A stretch of 64,000 nucleotides of DNA. Origin: Pseudoscardovia radai (lineage in GTDB: Bacteria; Actinomycetota; Actinomycetes; Actinomycetales; Bifidobacteriaceae). Below the pieces are notes generated by a model. It had not been told where the DNA came from and did no database searches. It was given only the letters and a program-made list of their open reading frames with translations. The position numbers were made by a program, and so were the translations under genes. The stretch covers positions 1-64,000 of the forward strand of contig NZ_MWWR01000004.1 in assembly GCF_002259605.1 (NCBI RefSeq), read 5' to 3'. Every line of letters starts with the position of its first letter. Positions within the stretch are counted from its first letter, which is position 1. Below are positions 1-8,806 of the stretch, piece after piece.

Positions 1-1473
1 ATCCGTTCCCAGAGAAGATCGACCCGGCCAGGGTCAGGGAGTTCCAGAGGAAGTACGCCGTCGCCGAGACGGGACGCATCAACCTGAGCACATGGCTCAG
101 CCTGTGCGTCAGCTGCGGCGACACAAGCAGGAAAGGCACGGCATGCGACACCCGTTTCGAAATCACCGACGCACACGTCGCAACCTTGATTGCCAATGGC
201 TATCGCCATGTTGGACGATATATCAATGGTGGTTCTTTCAAGGAATTGCGGGATGGAGAGGCAGAACGAATCACGGCAGCCGGCTTGGATCTGTTCCTGA
301 TTTACGAAGATGGCGCGGAACTGGCGTACTTCACCGAGGAACAGGGGGACCGCTGATGCCTCTGCTGCTATGAAGTGCGCTGCCAAGCACGGGATTCCTC
401 ATTCGGCGGTGATTTTCTTTGCTGTTGATTTCGATGCCCTTGATGGAGAAGTCACGACAAATGTGCTTCCCTACTTCAAGAATCTCTCAGGGGAGATGAG
501 TGGATACCGTATTGGTGTCTATGGCCCTCGGAATGTCTGCACGAGGGTCTGCGAGGCCGGATATGCCGAATTCAGCTTTGTTTCCGACATGTCTTCCGGG
601 TTCAGCGGCAATATGGGATATCCGATTCCCGATGGATGGAGCATCGACCAGATCTCCAACGTCACAATCACCCACGGAAACGACAGCCTGGAAATCGACA
701 ACGACCTTGTGTCGAAAGACATGGCCGAATGCTTCACGCCGTGCTGCCTGCCAATTCCTGAGATCACGGATCAGTATGTCGATATTCTGCCTGTATTCGA
801 GGCGAAGACGAATTTGTGGCAAGGCGATATCGCGATTACGAAGAACTACCACCCTTCGGGTAACTTTGAATCTGTTCCTGGAGAAGTGGTTGCCACAGTG
901 CATTACGGTTCTTCGTATCTTGCGCGTGATTTGAAACCGTATCATCTGAAAGATGTGGAGGGCATAAATCCGTTCCCGGATGCAACCGGTCTGCAGTTCG
1001 AGATCTATGCCAATGATGGTGACGGCCATCTTGTGCACGGGTATTACACAAAGGTGGAGGTCGATGGACGGACAGGAAGCCAAGGCCACTATGCTTGGGC
1101 GGATAGCCAGGAGAATTTCGCTAATTGGAACTCCGATGGAACAAGCCTGACAAGCAACGACTCCAATACGGTTGTTTTGAATGGCGGGCAGTGTCGGATT
1201 TATACGCTGGTCCATGGCACCGATTGGGTTTCCGGTACTGGCGGCGTTGTGTCATCGAGCGGGCTGCTCCATGCCGGAATGCAGATTGCGATTCCTGCCT
1301 CCGCTTCCTGCGGGAGTCACTGGCCGTATAGGATCAGTGCTTCTCACTGGCGTGAGTCGGCGAACTCTCCGTGGAAGACTTTCACTGATAGGAAAACTGG
1401 TACTATCGTGAATGCATTTGTCGACATGGGGCTACAGTATGGAGCAGAGCCAGCTAACCGCATTCTGCGATGA
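1..1473 (+). pseudogene. Frameshifted, 5'-truncated DUF1906 (Rv2525c-like glycoside hydrolase-like) protein
   Basis: The reading frame enters from outside the window (codons from base 3) and is continuous to a TGA at 354-356. Coding then resumes one base over and runs to 1473. The first part carries a peptidoglycan-binding-like tail followed by GDTSRKGTACDTRFEIT and GRYING, the usual entry into the Rv2525c/DUF1906 glycoside-hydrolase-like domain. The second part continues that domain (AVIFFAVDFD, WSIDQI) and adds about 230 unrecognised residues. Removing one G from the G5 run at 344-348 joins the two as EEQGTADASAAMK, so the break is a single-base indel. DUF1906 proteins are often phage or cell-wall lysin-like. 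Base composition is lower in GC than the neighbours, which suggests transfer. It could be a real pseudogene, a slippage switch or a sequencing error. Confidence 0.75.
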
Positions 1474-1510
1474 TTCTGGCGATAATTCCGTGAGATGAAG
1501 TCAGAGATAG

Positions 1511-1560
1511 TCCGTGGGCGTACCCGGTCAGGCATGCTGTCTGTCGGGTGCGCCCACGGA
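1511..1560 (+). terminator. Large hairpin after the DUF1906 gene
   Basis: Arms 1511-1526 and 1545-1560 pair over 16 bp (TCCGTGGGCG...CGCCCACGGA) with one G-T wobble and an 18-nt loop. It lies 38 bp past the stop and 29 bp before the next start. No T-run follows, so termination is inferred from position and stem strength. Confidence 0.55.
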
Positions 1561-1588
1561 CTCGTAGGAATACCTGAGGGGGATTTTC

Positions 1589-3451
1589 ATGGAGAACCCG
1601 GGTCAAGGCATAATCGCGAACCTGTTGCGCCGTGCAGCGCATGGCATTGCACGGGCGGTGAATCACGGGGGAGCGCGGAATCTTCATGGGCGGACGATTC
1701 GTGTCTCCCGGTACGGTTCGTGGGCGCGGATTGCGGTTGCAGCGGCATGCGTGTGCGCGCTTGTGGCGGCGCCGATGAGTGTTCCGCTCGCATTCGCGGA
1801 TGACGATGATTCCGATATCTCTTCCTCCGACGCCCTTTCCTCAATCTCTTCTTCGGATTCCGATGATTCCGCGGATCCCGTCATCGCGGATGACCTGCCC
1901 TCCGCCAGCGTGGCCCAGGCGAAGGACCCACAGTGCATGCCGCAGAGAACGTCCTCTGATGATCAAGGCGTTCGCCTCCTGTTCTCGCCTGACGGTGCCA
2001 CTGTTTATACCATCCCCTATCCGGACGGAAACGCCATCTGCCGCATCGACGTGGCGAGCATGACGGTCACAGGCAAGGCCGATCTGACGGGCGTCGATTT
2101 GTATCCCGCATATTCCGCCGATATATCGGACGATGGGTCGCATATTGTGCTTGGCGCCGATGACAACGGGCAAGGTGACTCAGGCCTGTCCGTTAACACC
2201 GCCGACATGTCTCTCACTCGATTGCCTGTTGAAAGCATGTGGTTCGCGCCATCGCCCGATGGCTCCATCGCTTACGCGTACACAAGACCCGACCCCTCTC
2301 TTCGGCAGCAGCGCCGCATCGTCTCCATATCCACAGCCGATGGCACGATCATCGATGATAAAATCATCAACCTGCCGTTCGCCGCGACCGGTTATGGAGC
2401 CGATCTGATCGAAGGCGTATCCCCCGATTGCATGACGTGGTATGTCGATACGGTTCCCCAAGGCTCGAGCACGGCCAGCCTGGTGGCGGTCAATGCGCAG
2501 ACCGGTACGTCGACCACGCTTCCCGTCGTGCCGACGCATGATGACGCGTCGCCCGCCGCAGAGGACTACCTTGCGCTGGTCGAGCCGCGGAACAACGGAG
2601 ACTATCGTGGTTTTTACGCCTCGATGCTGGCAAGTTCCGACACAGTGTATTTCACCGACGCGACGCTGAATGATGCGCCGTCGCCGTCGCCCCTTGTGGC
2701 GCTCAATCTGCGGACGGGTGCGCTATCTGCGGTGAACGACTTGCAAGGTCTGTCGTTGCGACATGGGCCGATGCTATCTGCCGATGGGTCGGTCATGTAT
2801 GGATATGACACTGCGCCGGATGATGGCGGAACGGCTTCTGCCACGGGTTCGTCAACGAGTGGATTGTCTCAGGAGACAATCCTGTCGACATCCGATTGGT
2901 CCGTCAAAGGCACGGTGCCGTGGATGACGAGTGCGCAATACAAGGGCGAGAAAATGAGGGCGGTCGGAGGAACCCTGACGAGAGACGGATCGACGGTTAT
3001 CGAACCGCTGGGTGTGTATGACGAAACTATCTGGGATGAAACCGCGCCCACGGTGCTTCGCATGATGTCGACGGACGGCGCGTATGTGGCGAATTATGCG
3101 GTGGACATTCCCAATGCCGAGAGGGCGAGGAAGAATCTGGAGGGGTCTTCGCCGATCATCGCGAGCATACCGACGCCGGACGGAACCGGCGTGTTCGTGT
3201 CCGGTGCCGGTCTGCCGCTGACGAAAGTGACGGTGCCCGCCGATTGGAAGCAACAGGCCGCGGCGGCATCCCAGGCCGCGTCCGATGCCGCGGCGGCGGG
3301 GGAGGCCGACGATGCGAAGGACGCCGCTCCCGATGCCTCGCGCGGCCGCAGGGTTGCATGGGGCGTAGGCGTGGCTGTTGCGGTGGTTGCGGTGCTTGCG
3401 GGCGTGGCCGTTGCGGCCCGGCATCGGGGAGGCAAGCGCCGGCGCCACTGA
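1589..3451 (+). CDS. Membrane-anchored extracellular beta-propeller-like protein (copy 1)
   Basis: The product is 620 aa. A basic N-terminus of about 45 residues precedes a hydrophobic stretch ending PLAFADDDD, read as a long signal peptide. A Ser/Asp-rich linker follows, then blade-like repeats of the SPDGATVY...CRID type, and at the C-terminus an Ala-rich coiled segment, one transmembrane helix (about 588-608) and a basic tail (RHRGGKRRRH). Topology is therefore outside propeller, single C-terminal anchor, short basic cytoplasmic tail. The start is supported by GAGGGGG six bases before the ATG. It shares layout and the SPDGAT...C.VD opening blade with the protein at 8807-10531, so the two are paralogues on either side of the dnaB operon. 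Function is unknown; there are no catalytic motifs. Confidence 0.75.
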   Translation: MENPGQGIIANLLRRAAHGIARAVNHGGARNLHGRTIRVSRYGSWARIAVAAACVCALVAAPMSVPLAFADDDDSDISSSDALSSISSSDSDDSADPVIADDLPSASVAQAKDPQCMPQRTSSDDQGVRLLFSPDGATVYTIPYPDGNAICRIDVASMTVTGKADLTGVDLYPAYSADISDDGSHIVLGADDNGQGDSGLSVNTADMSLTRLPVESMWFAPSPDGSIAYAYTRPDPSLRQQRRIVSISTADGTIIDDKIINLPFAATGYGADLIEGVSPDCMTWYVDTVPQGSSTASLVAVNAQTGTSTTLPVVPTHDDASPAAEDYLALVEPRNNGDYRGFYASMLASSDTVYFTDATLNDAPSPSPLVALNLRTGALSAVNDLQGLSLRHGPMLSADGSVMYGYDTAPDDGGTASATGSSTSGLSQETILSTSDWSVKGTVPWMTSAQYKGEKMRAVGGTLTRDGSTVIEPLGVYDETIWDETAPTVLRMMSTDGAYVANYAVDIPNAERARKNLEGSSPIIASIPTPDGTGVFVSGAGLPLTKVTVPADWKQQAAAASQAASDAAAAGEADDAKDAAPDASRGRRVAWGVGVAVAVVAVLAGVAVAARHRGGKRRRH

Positions 3452-3521
3452 GCTTGCGCCCACGCGGGAATGCGCGCTGCGCGTATTGGGCGCGGCGGCG
3501 TAGCGCGGTCAGCATAGAATC

Positions 3522-4991
3522 GTGGATATGACTTCCCAGGATTTCCCACCGATGGCCGACGCCCCCGCCGCAGGGCCTGCGCCTGCATCGCCGCGCGGCG
3601 GCTGGCGCCGGAACGGGGCGCGCGGTTTCAACGCCAACGATGCCAACGACGCCCGTCTTTTCGACCGCGTCCCTCCGCATGACGACCGCGCGGAACAGGC
3701 CGTGCTCGGCGGCATGCTCCTGAGCAAGGACGCCGTCGGCGAGATCAGCCAGGTCCTGGAGCCGTCCGATTTCTACCAGCCCCGGCATCAGATGATCTAC
3801 GAGGCCATCATCACGCTTTTCGCCGGCTCCCAGCCCGTCGACCCCATCGTGGTGGCAAGCGAACTGCGCCGCCGCGAGCAGCTGGAGAAAATCGGCGGAT
3901 CCGACTACCTCGCCACCCTCGTCGACAGCGTGCCCACCGCCGCCAACGCGGTCAACTATGCCGACATCGTGCACCAGCAGGCCATTTTGCGCCGCGTCAT
4001 CATGGCCGGCACGCAGGTGGCGCAGCTCGGATACGATGCCGAAGGCCGCGACGCCGAGGATATCGTGAACCTTGCGCAGGCGCAGATCTATCAGGTCGGC
4101 ATGGGCCACGTGCGCCAGGACTACGTGCCCATCGGCGACGTGGTCATGAGCGCCATGGACACGCTCCAGAGCATCCAGGACGGCACCGTCAGCCGCGGCG
4201 TGCCCACGGGCTTCCGCGAAATCGACAAATCCACGCAGGGCCTGCAGCCGGGCCAGATGATCGTTGTCGCGGGCCGCCCGGCCATGGGCAAGTCCACGCT
4301 CGGCGTGGATTTCGCGCGTTCCGCCGCCCTGCATAACGACATGGCCACCGTCATCTTCTCGCTCGAGATGAGCAAGCTCGAGCTCGCGCAGCGTATTCTC
4401 GCGGCCGAGACGAATATCCCGCTCGGCGTGCTGCGCGACCCGCACCAGCTCACGCCGCAGAACTGGCAGCAGCTCAACACCTGCGTTTCGCAGATCGCGA
4501 GCAAGCCGCTGTTCCTCGACGATTCGCCGAATATGAGTCTGATGGAGATCCGCGCGAAATGCCGCCGCCTCAAGCAGACGAACGACCTGCGCCTCGTGGT
4601 GGTCGACTACCTGCAGCTCATGAGCTCCGACCATTCCGTGGAATCGCGCCAGCAGGAGGTGTCGGGCTTCTCCCGCGCCCTCAAGCTGCTCGCCAAGGAG
4701 CTCGAGGTGCCCGTCGTGGCGCTGTCTCAGCTCAACCGCGGCGTCGAGGCGCGCGCCGACCGAACGCCGATGCTGTCCGACCTGCGCGAATCCGGCTCGA
4801 TCGAGCAGGACGCCGACGTGGTGTTCCTCGTCAACAGGCCCGACGTGTACAACAAGGACGACAGGCCGGGCGAGGCGGATATCATCATGGCGAAGCATCG
4901 TAACGGCCCGACCGCGACCTTCACCCTCGCCTTCGAGGGCGCGATGTCGCGCTTCCGCGACCTTCCGCAGGACTACCAGCAAGGATTGTGA
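3522..4991 (+). CDS. dnaB: Replicative DNA helicase DnaB
   Basis: The product is 489 aa, normal length for the family. After an Ala/Pro-rich leader, the DnaB N-terminal domain begins at VPPHDDRAEQAVLGGMLLS. The RecA-like ATPase carries Walker A GRPAMGKST at about residues 250-258, the Walker B region LRLVVVDYLQLM, and the DNA-binding and arginine-finger region LSQLNRGVEARADRTPMLSDL. It unwinds DNA at the replication fork as a hexamer. GTG at 3522 and ATG at 3528 are both possible starts; neither has a convincing Shine-Dalgarno, so translation may be leaderless. murT follows after one base, giving a dnaB-murT-gatD unit. Confidence 0.97.
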   Translation: MDMTSQDFPPMADAPAAGPAPASPRGGWRRNGARGFNANDANDARLFDRVPPHDDRAEQAVLGGMLLSKDAVGEISQVLEPSDFYQPRHQMIYEAIITLFAGSQPVDPIVVASELRRREQLEKIGGSDYLATLVDSVPTAANAVNYADIVHQQAILRRVIMAGTQVAQLGYDAEGRDAEDIVNLAQAQIYQVGMGHVRQDYVPIGDVVMSAMDTLQSIQDGTVSRGVPTGFREIDKSTQGLQPGQMIVVAGRPAMGKSTLGVDFARSAALHNDMATVIFSLEMSKLELAQRILAAETNIPLGVLRDPHQLTPQNWQQLNTCVSQIASKPLFLDDSPNMSLMEIRAKCRRLKQTNDLRLVVVDYLQLMSSDHSVESRQQEVSGFSRALKLLAKELEVPVVALSQLNRGVEARADRTPMLSDLRESGSIEQDADVVFLVNRPDVYNKDDRPGEADIIMAKHRNGPTATFTLAFEGAMSRFRDLPQDYQQGL

Positions 4992-4992
4992 C

Positions 4993-6507
4993 ATGGCATT
5001 CAAGGCACTGACACCGGCGATCGGCAAGGCCGTGCGCAAGGTTGCGCGCCTGCGCGGCGGCGGCACGGCGTTCCCCGGCAAGGTGGTGGAGCGCATCGAC
5101 CCGGGCTTCATGGCGCGCACGCTGGCGCAGCTGCCCTACGGCGTGGTGCTGGTGTCGGGCACGAACGGCAAGACCACCACGACGCGCATCGTGGCGTCGC
5201 TGCTCGAAGGCATGGGCCTGCGCGTGTTCACGAACCCGACCGGCTCGAATTTCACGCGCGGCGTGGTGTCGGCGCTGCTTGACAAGGTGAGCGTGGGCGG
5301 CAGGCTCGACGCGGACATCGCCGTGCTCGAGCTCGACGAGGCGTACGCAGTGCATTTTGTGCAGCGGGTGCGGCCGCGCTACACGCTGCTTCTCAACGTG
5401 ATGCGCGACCAGCTCGACCGCTTCGGCGAAATCGACAACACCGCGCGCCTGCTGGGCAAGGCGGCCGCGGCAACAACCGGCACGCTGGTGCTCAACCGCG
5501 AGGATCCGCGCGTGGCGGCGCTTGCCGGGGTGGCGCCGAAAGGCACGGCCGTGCGCTATTTCGGTCTCGACGATTCTCTGGTGAGTTTCTTCCCGACCGA
5601 CGATTCCATGCATTGCGAGCTGTCGGGGGACGAGGGTGCTGCGGGTGCTGGCGGTGGCGCTGGTAGTGCCGGCGCTGGTGCTGCGGGCGCGGGCGCGACG
5701 ATTCACGATGATGCCGCCGAGGATTCCGCCGACAGCGCCGACAGCGCCCATACGCGCCCGGCCGATGTGACGCTGCTCGCCGTCGACGGGCACGCCGCCC
5801 GCTTCGGCATGGACGGCCGCACCTACGACGCCACGCTGCGCCTCGAAGGCGTCTACAACCTCTTCAACGCGGCCGCGGCGCTCGCGGTTGTGCGCGCCGT
5901 CATGGACGACGTCGAGCTGGCGCGCCGCTCCAGCGCGGAAGCGGCCGCATCGTCGAAGCTTGCGGCGCAGAAATCGGCGGCGGCGCAGAAATCGTCGGAA
6001 AAATCGTCGAAACCCGCGGCGCAGACCCGCGCGGAACTCACCGACCGCATGATCGCGGCGCTCAGCGAGGTCACGCCGGCCTTCGGGCGCGGCGAAAGCA
6101 TCGACGTGGATGGCGTGCCGGTCGAGCTCATCCTCGTCAAGAACCCCATGGGATTCCGCCTGTCGCTCGGCTCGTTCCCGGCGCAGGGGCACCGCACCAT
6201 GATCGTGATCAACGACGAATACGCGGACGGGCGCGACATGAGCTGGCTGTGGGACGTGGACTTCGACAGTCTGCGCGCCACCGGAGTGGACATGGTGTCG
6301 GGCGTGCGCGCCACCGACATGGCGCTGCGCCTGGCCTACGATGGCGTCGAGGCGCGCGCCGTGGACGAGGATATCCCGCGCGCGGTGGAGTCGTTCGTGC
6401 GCAGCCACCCCGACGAGCCCAAATACATCTATTGCACGTACACGGCCATGCTCGCGGTGCGCGAGTGCATGGGCCGCCTGACGCGAGTGGAGGACGCCGG
6501 ACTATGA
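4993..6507 (+). CDS. murT: Lipid II isoglutaminyl synthase, Mur-ligase-like subunit MurT, zinc ribbon missing
   Basis: The product is 504 aa. MurT with GatD amidates the alpha-carboxyl of D-Glu in lipid II. The Mur-ligase P-loop GTNGKTTTTR is at about residues 55-64, NVMRDQLDRFGEID is typical of the central domain, and a MurT C-terminal domain follows (ILVKNPMGF, WLWDVDF, DVDGVPVELI). At about residues 205-260, where characterised MurT proteins have a four-cysteine zinc ribbon, this protein has a Gly/Ala tract and then an acidic Asp/Ser tract. Only one Cys is present in that interval. A second low-complexity insert (Ala/Ser/Lys) lies at about 313-350. Translation is coupled to gatD through overlapping stop and start codons. 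Confidence 0.93.
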   Translation: MAFKALTPAIGKAVRKVARLRGGGTAFPGKVVERIDPGFMARTLAQLPYGVVLVSGTNGKTTTTRIVASLLEGMGLRVFTNPTGSNFTRGVVSALLDKVSVGGRLDADIAVLELDEAYAVHFVQRVRPRYTLLLNVMRDQLDRFGEIDNTARLLGKAAAATTGTLVLNREDPRVAALAGVAPKGTAVRYFGLDDSLVSFFPTDDSMHCELSGDEGAAGAGGGAGSAGAGAAGAGATIHDDAAEDSADSADSAHTRPADVTLLAVDGHAARFGMDGRTYDATLRLEGVYNLFNAAAALAVVRAVMDDVELARRSSAEAAASSKLAAQKSAAAQKSSEKSSKPAAQTRAELTDRMIAALSEVTPAFGRGESIDVDGVPVELILVKNPMGFRLSLGSFPAQGHRTMIVINDEYADGRDMSWLWDVDFDSLRATGVDMVSGVRATDMALRLAYDGVEARAVDEDIPRAVESFVRSHPDEPKYIYCTYTAMLAVRECMGRLTRVEDAGL

Positions 6508-7322
6508 GCGATATGGCGAATGCGAACGATGGGACGGCGGACGTGGCCGCGGCGGCGAATGCGAACGATGGGCGCGTGCTCGATATCGTGACCCTGTACC
6601 CGCGCGACATGAATATCTACGGCGACTCGGGCAATGTGCTCACCGTGCGCCGGCGCGCCGCGCTGTACGGTTTCACGCCCGTGGTGCACAACTACAACCA
6701 GGGCGACGAATGGCCCGAGCATGTGGATATCGTGCTCGGCGGCGGCGGGCAGGACCAGGGCCAGGGCACCATCACCGACGACCTTTTCGCGCGCTCGCGG
6801 CAGATTCGCGCGCTTGCGGACGATGGCTGCCCGATGCTGCTCATCTGCGGCATGTACCAGCTGTTCGGCGAGTATTTCCAGACCGTCGAGGGCGATCGCC
6901 TGCCCGGCATCGGCGTGCTCGACCTCGTGACCGTCGGCCAGCCCGTGCGCATGATTGGCAATCTTGTGGACCACACCGAGGAATTCGGCGACGTGGTGGG
7001 GTATGAGAACCACTCCGGGCAGACCTTCCTGCGTGACGGCGGCCGCACGCGGCCATGGGGGCGGGTGGACGCCGACGGCACCGGCAACAATGGGCGCGAC
7101 CACACCGAGGGCGCGCGCTACAACGCCGTGATCGGCACGTATCTGCACGGGTCGGTGCTGCCGAAGAACCCGCGCGTGGCGGATTACCTGATCGGCGAGG
7201 CCGCGCGCAGGCGCTACGGCATGGAGCGGCTCGAGCCGACCGCGCAGGGGGCCGATGAGCTCAGGCGGCTCGACGACCTGGCGCGCAGGGCCGCGGCCGT
7301 GGCTGCGAGCCGGCCGCGCTGA
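6504..7322 (+). CDS. gatD: Lipid II isoglutaminyl synthase, glutamine amidotransferase subunit GatD
   Basis: The product is 272 aa. The start ATG at 6504 overlaps the murT stop (ATGA). After a low-complexity N-terminus of about 25 residues (two copies of NANDG), the class-I amidotransferase fold begins at VLDIVTLYPRDMNIYGDSGN. The nucleophile sits in LLICGMYQLFG (Cys about 115) and the catalytic histidine in IGTYLHGSVLPKNP (His about 215). Most relatives have CGGYQ or CAGYQ, so the Met after the Gly is a mild variant. GatD supplies ammonia from glutamine to MurT. The family and the three-gene order are standard for high-GC Gram-positives. Confidence 0.95.
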   Translation: MSDMANANDGTADVAAAANANDGRVLDIVTLYPRDMNIYGDSGNVLTVRRRAALYGFTPVVHNYNQGDEWPEHVDIVLGGGGQDQGQGTITDDLFARSRQIRALADDGCPMLLICGMYQLFGEYFQTVEGDRLPGIGVLDLVTVGQPVRMIGNLVDHTEEFGDVVGYENHSGQTFLRDGGRTRPWGRVDADGTGNNGRDHTEGARYNAVIGTYLHGSVLPKNPRVADYLIGEAARRRYGMERLEPTAQGADELRRLDDLARRAAAVAASRPR

Positions 7323-7544
7323 GGGGCGGCAGTGCGCTGAGGGGTGGCGGTCGGCGGAGCGACGGGACGGCTCCGCTGAGGTGGATTCCTCACGCCGTCG
7401 GTCGTTCCGTCATGCCGCGATTACGCACGCCGCATGACGGGAAAATCGTGGATTCCTCCATACAATGGAAGCGTATCCGGCCGCGCGCCGTTGCGCGGCG
7501 GGCAAACGCGACCCCGCGTACCTACGCGGGAGTAAGGAGGAAAG
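7323..7544 (+). promoter_or_regulatory. Leader region of the DUF308 gene: possible -10 and hairpin at the RBS
   Basis: This is a 222-bp gap with no gene. A -10-like TACAAT is at 7461-7466 without a clear -35. An 8-bp perfect stem with a 2-nt loop (7513-7520 and 7523-7530) ends three bases before the SD AAGGAGG at 7534-7540. The hairpin is close enough to affect ribosome access or to define the 5' end of the message; that role is inference. Confidence 0.4.
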
Positions 7545-8144
7545 ATGTCTGGAAAGACTCCGCTCAAGCCCGATGAGATCTATCACATCGAAGACGACGA
7601 TGATATGTTCGACTCGCTGAAGAAAACCGTGCGCAAGGCCGGTGTCATCGGAGGTATCGTCGAGCTTATCGTCGGCATCGTCATGCTGTTCTGGCCGAGC
7701 AAGACGCTTGCCGCCGTCACCGTGCTGCTCGGCGTGGGGCTCGTGCTGCTCGCCATCGTGTATCTCGGCGCGGCCATCGGCACGCCGATCATGCCGGCCG
7801 GCTGGCGCACGCTCGGCATTCTGAGCGCGGTGCTGTTCGTGTTCGCTGGCATCGCCATTTTCAAGGCGCCGCAGGCCGTTGGCGCGTCCCTGGTGGTGTT
7901 CGTCACAATCATCCTCGGCATGGTGTGGATTCTCGACGGCATCACGTCGCTGTTCCAGTCGAGCTTCACCATCAACCCGGCCGCGTCCATCGTGTACGGA
8001 CTTGTGTCGATTATCGCGGGCATCGTGGTGCTTGCCGCGCCGCAGCAGTCCACGGTGTTCCTGTTCATGTTCGTGGCCGTGGCGCTGATCGTGATGGGCA
8101 TCGTGTCCATCATCCGCGCCCTCACCTTCGGCCGCCGCGACTAG
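7545..8144 (+). CDS. HdeD/DUF308 family membrane protein
   Basis: The product is 199 aa. After a charged cytoplasmic N-terminus of about 25 residues (EIYHIEDDDDMFDSLKKTVRKAG), about six hydrophobic helices are arranged as three similar hairpins, the layout of HdeD/DUF308 proteins. Examples are VIGGIVELIVGIVMLFWP, LLGVGLVLLAIVYLG and VYGLVSIIAGIVVLAAP. The start is set by AAGGAGG five bases before the ATG. In enterobacteria HdeD is linked to acid resistance; no function is established for the actinobacterial members. It has its own leader and is followed by a repeat locus, so it is probably transcribed alone. Confidence 0.85.
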   Translation: MSGKTPLKPDEIYHIEDDDDMFDSLKKTVRKAGVIGGIVELIVGIVMLFWPSKTLAAVTVLLGVGLVLLAIVYLGAAIGTPIMPAGWRTLGILSAVLFVFAGIAIFKAPQAVGASLVVFVTIILGMVWILDGITSLFQSSFTINPAASIVYGLVSIIAGIVVLAAPQQSTVFLFMFVAVALIVMGIVSIIRALTFGRRD

Positions 8145-8207
8145 CCGCGTGGCGCGCGGCGCGTGCGCGTGCGTGCGCGTGCGTGGGGCTCCCGCCCCTC
8201 TTCCCAT

Positions 8208-8680
8208 AACAATGTGATGGTTTTCGGACCGAAATCCACGATTTCGACCTCAAAATCGTCGAAAAATGTCCGTAAGCCATCACATTGTTGCGGAATTCAC
8301 AACGATGTGATGGGTTGCGGACACGGGGCGATCTGACCGCCCCGCACTGACCGAGGGCGGAGTATCGAACACCTATTGCGCGGTTTGTGGGGTCCCGGAC
8401 GGCAAACCGACGACGCAATTGCAACGTTTTCGGACGCTCTCTACTCGGGCAACCCCCGAAAAGGACCCCACAAACCGCGAAATACCCCTCTGCGGCATAT
8501 TCGAACACCCCCGTCGGAGCCCCGATCCAGCGCGCCCGACCGTGTCCGTAAGCCATCACACCATTACGAATTCCCTAACAATGTGATGGGTAGCGGACGG
8601 AAAACACGATTTTCCCGCCTGAAATCATCGAAAAATGTCCGCAAGCCATCACATTGTTGCGGAAATGGGAACGATGTGAG
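8208..8680. repeat. Modular palindromic repeat locus A (short-long-short)
   Basis: The 23-bp ends (begin AACAATGTGATGG, finish CGGACA) occur in alternating orientation. Short unit 8208-8289, long unit 8301-8565, short unit 8577-8658, and a half end starting at 8670. Each neighbouring pair is separated by exactly 11 bp, two of the three spacers being centred on GAATTC. The interior of the first short unit is the reverse complement of the usual core, so this locus is inverted relative to most others. The long unit has a 16-bp stem at 8379-8394 and 8464-8479. No open frame here looks coding; the translations are repeat-derived. This accounts for the 660-bp gap after the DUF308 gene. Confidence 0.9.
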
Positions 8681-8806
8681 AGCGGGCGCCGGAATGTGCA
8701 GCGCCGGCGATGCGGGAGAGCCGGGATGCGGGGAAGGGAACGATCGGGGGCAAGGGTTGTGTCGTATCATGTGCAGAGAAATATTGGCGCACAGGCGGGA
8801 GTAACA

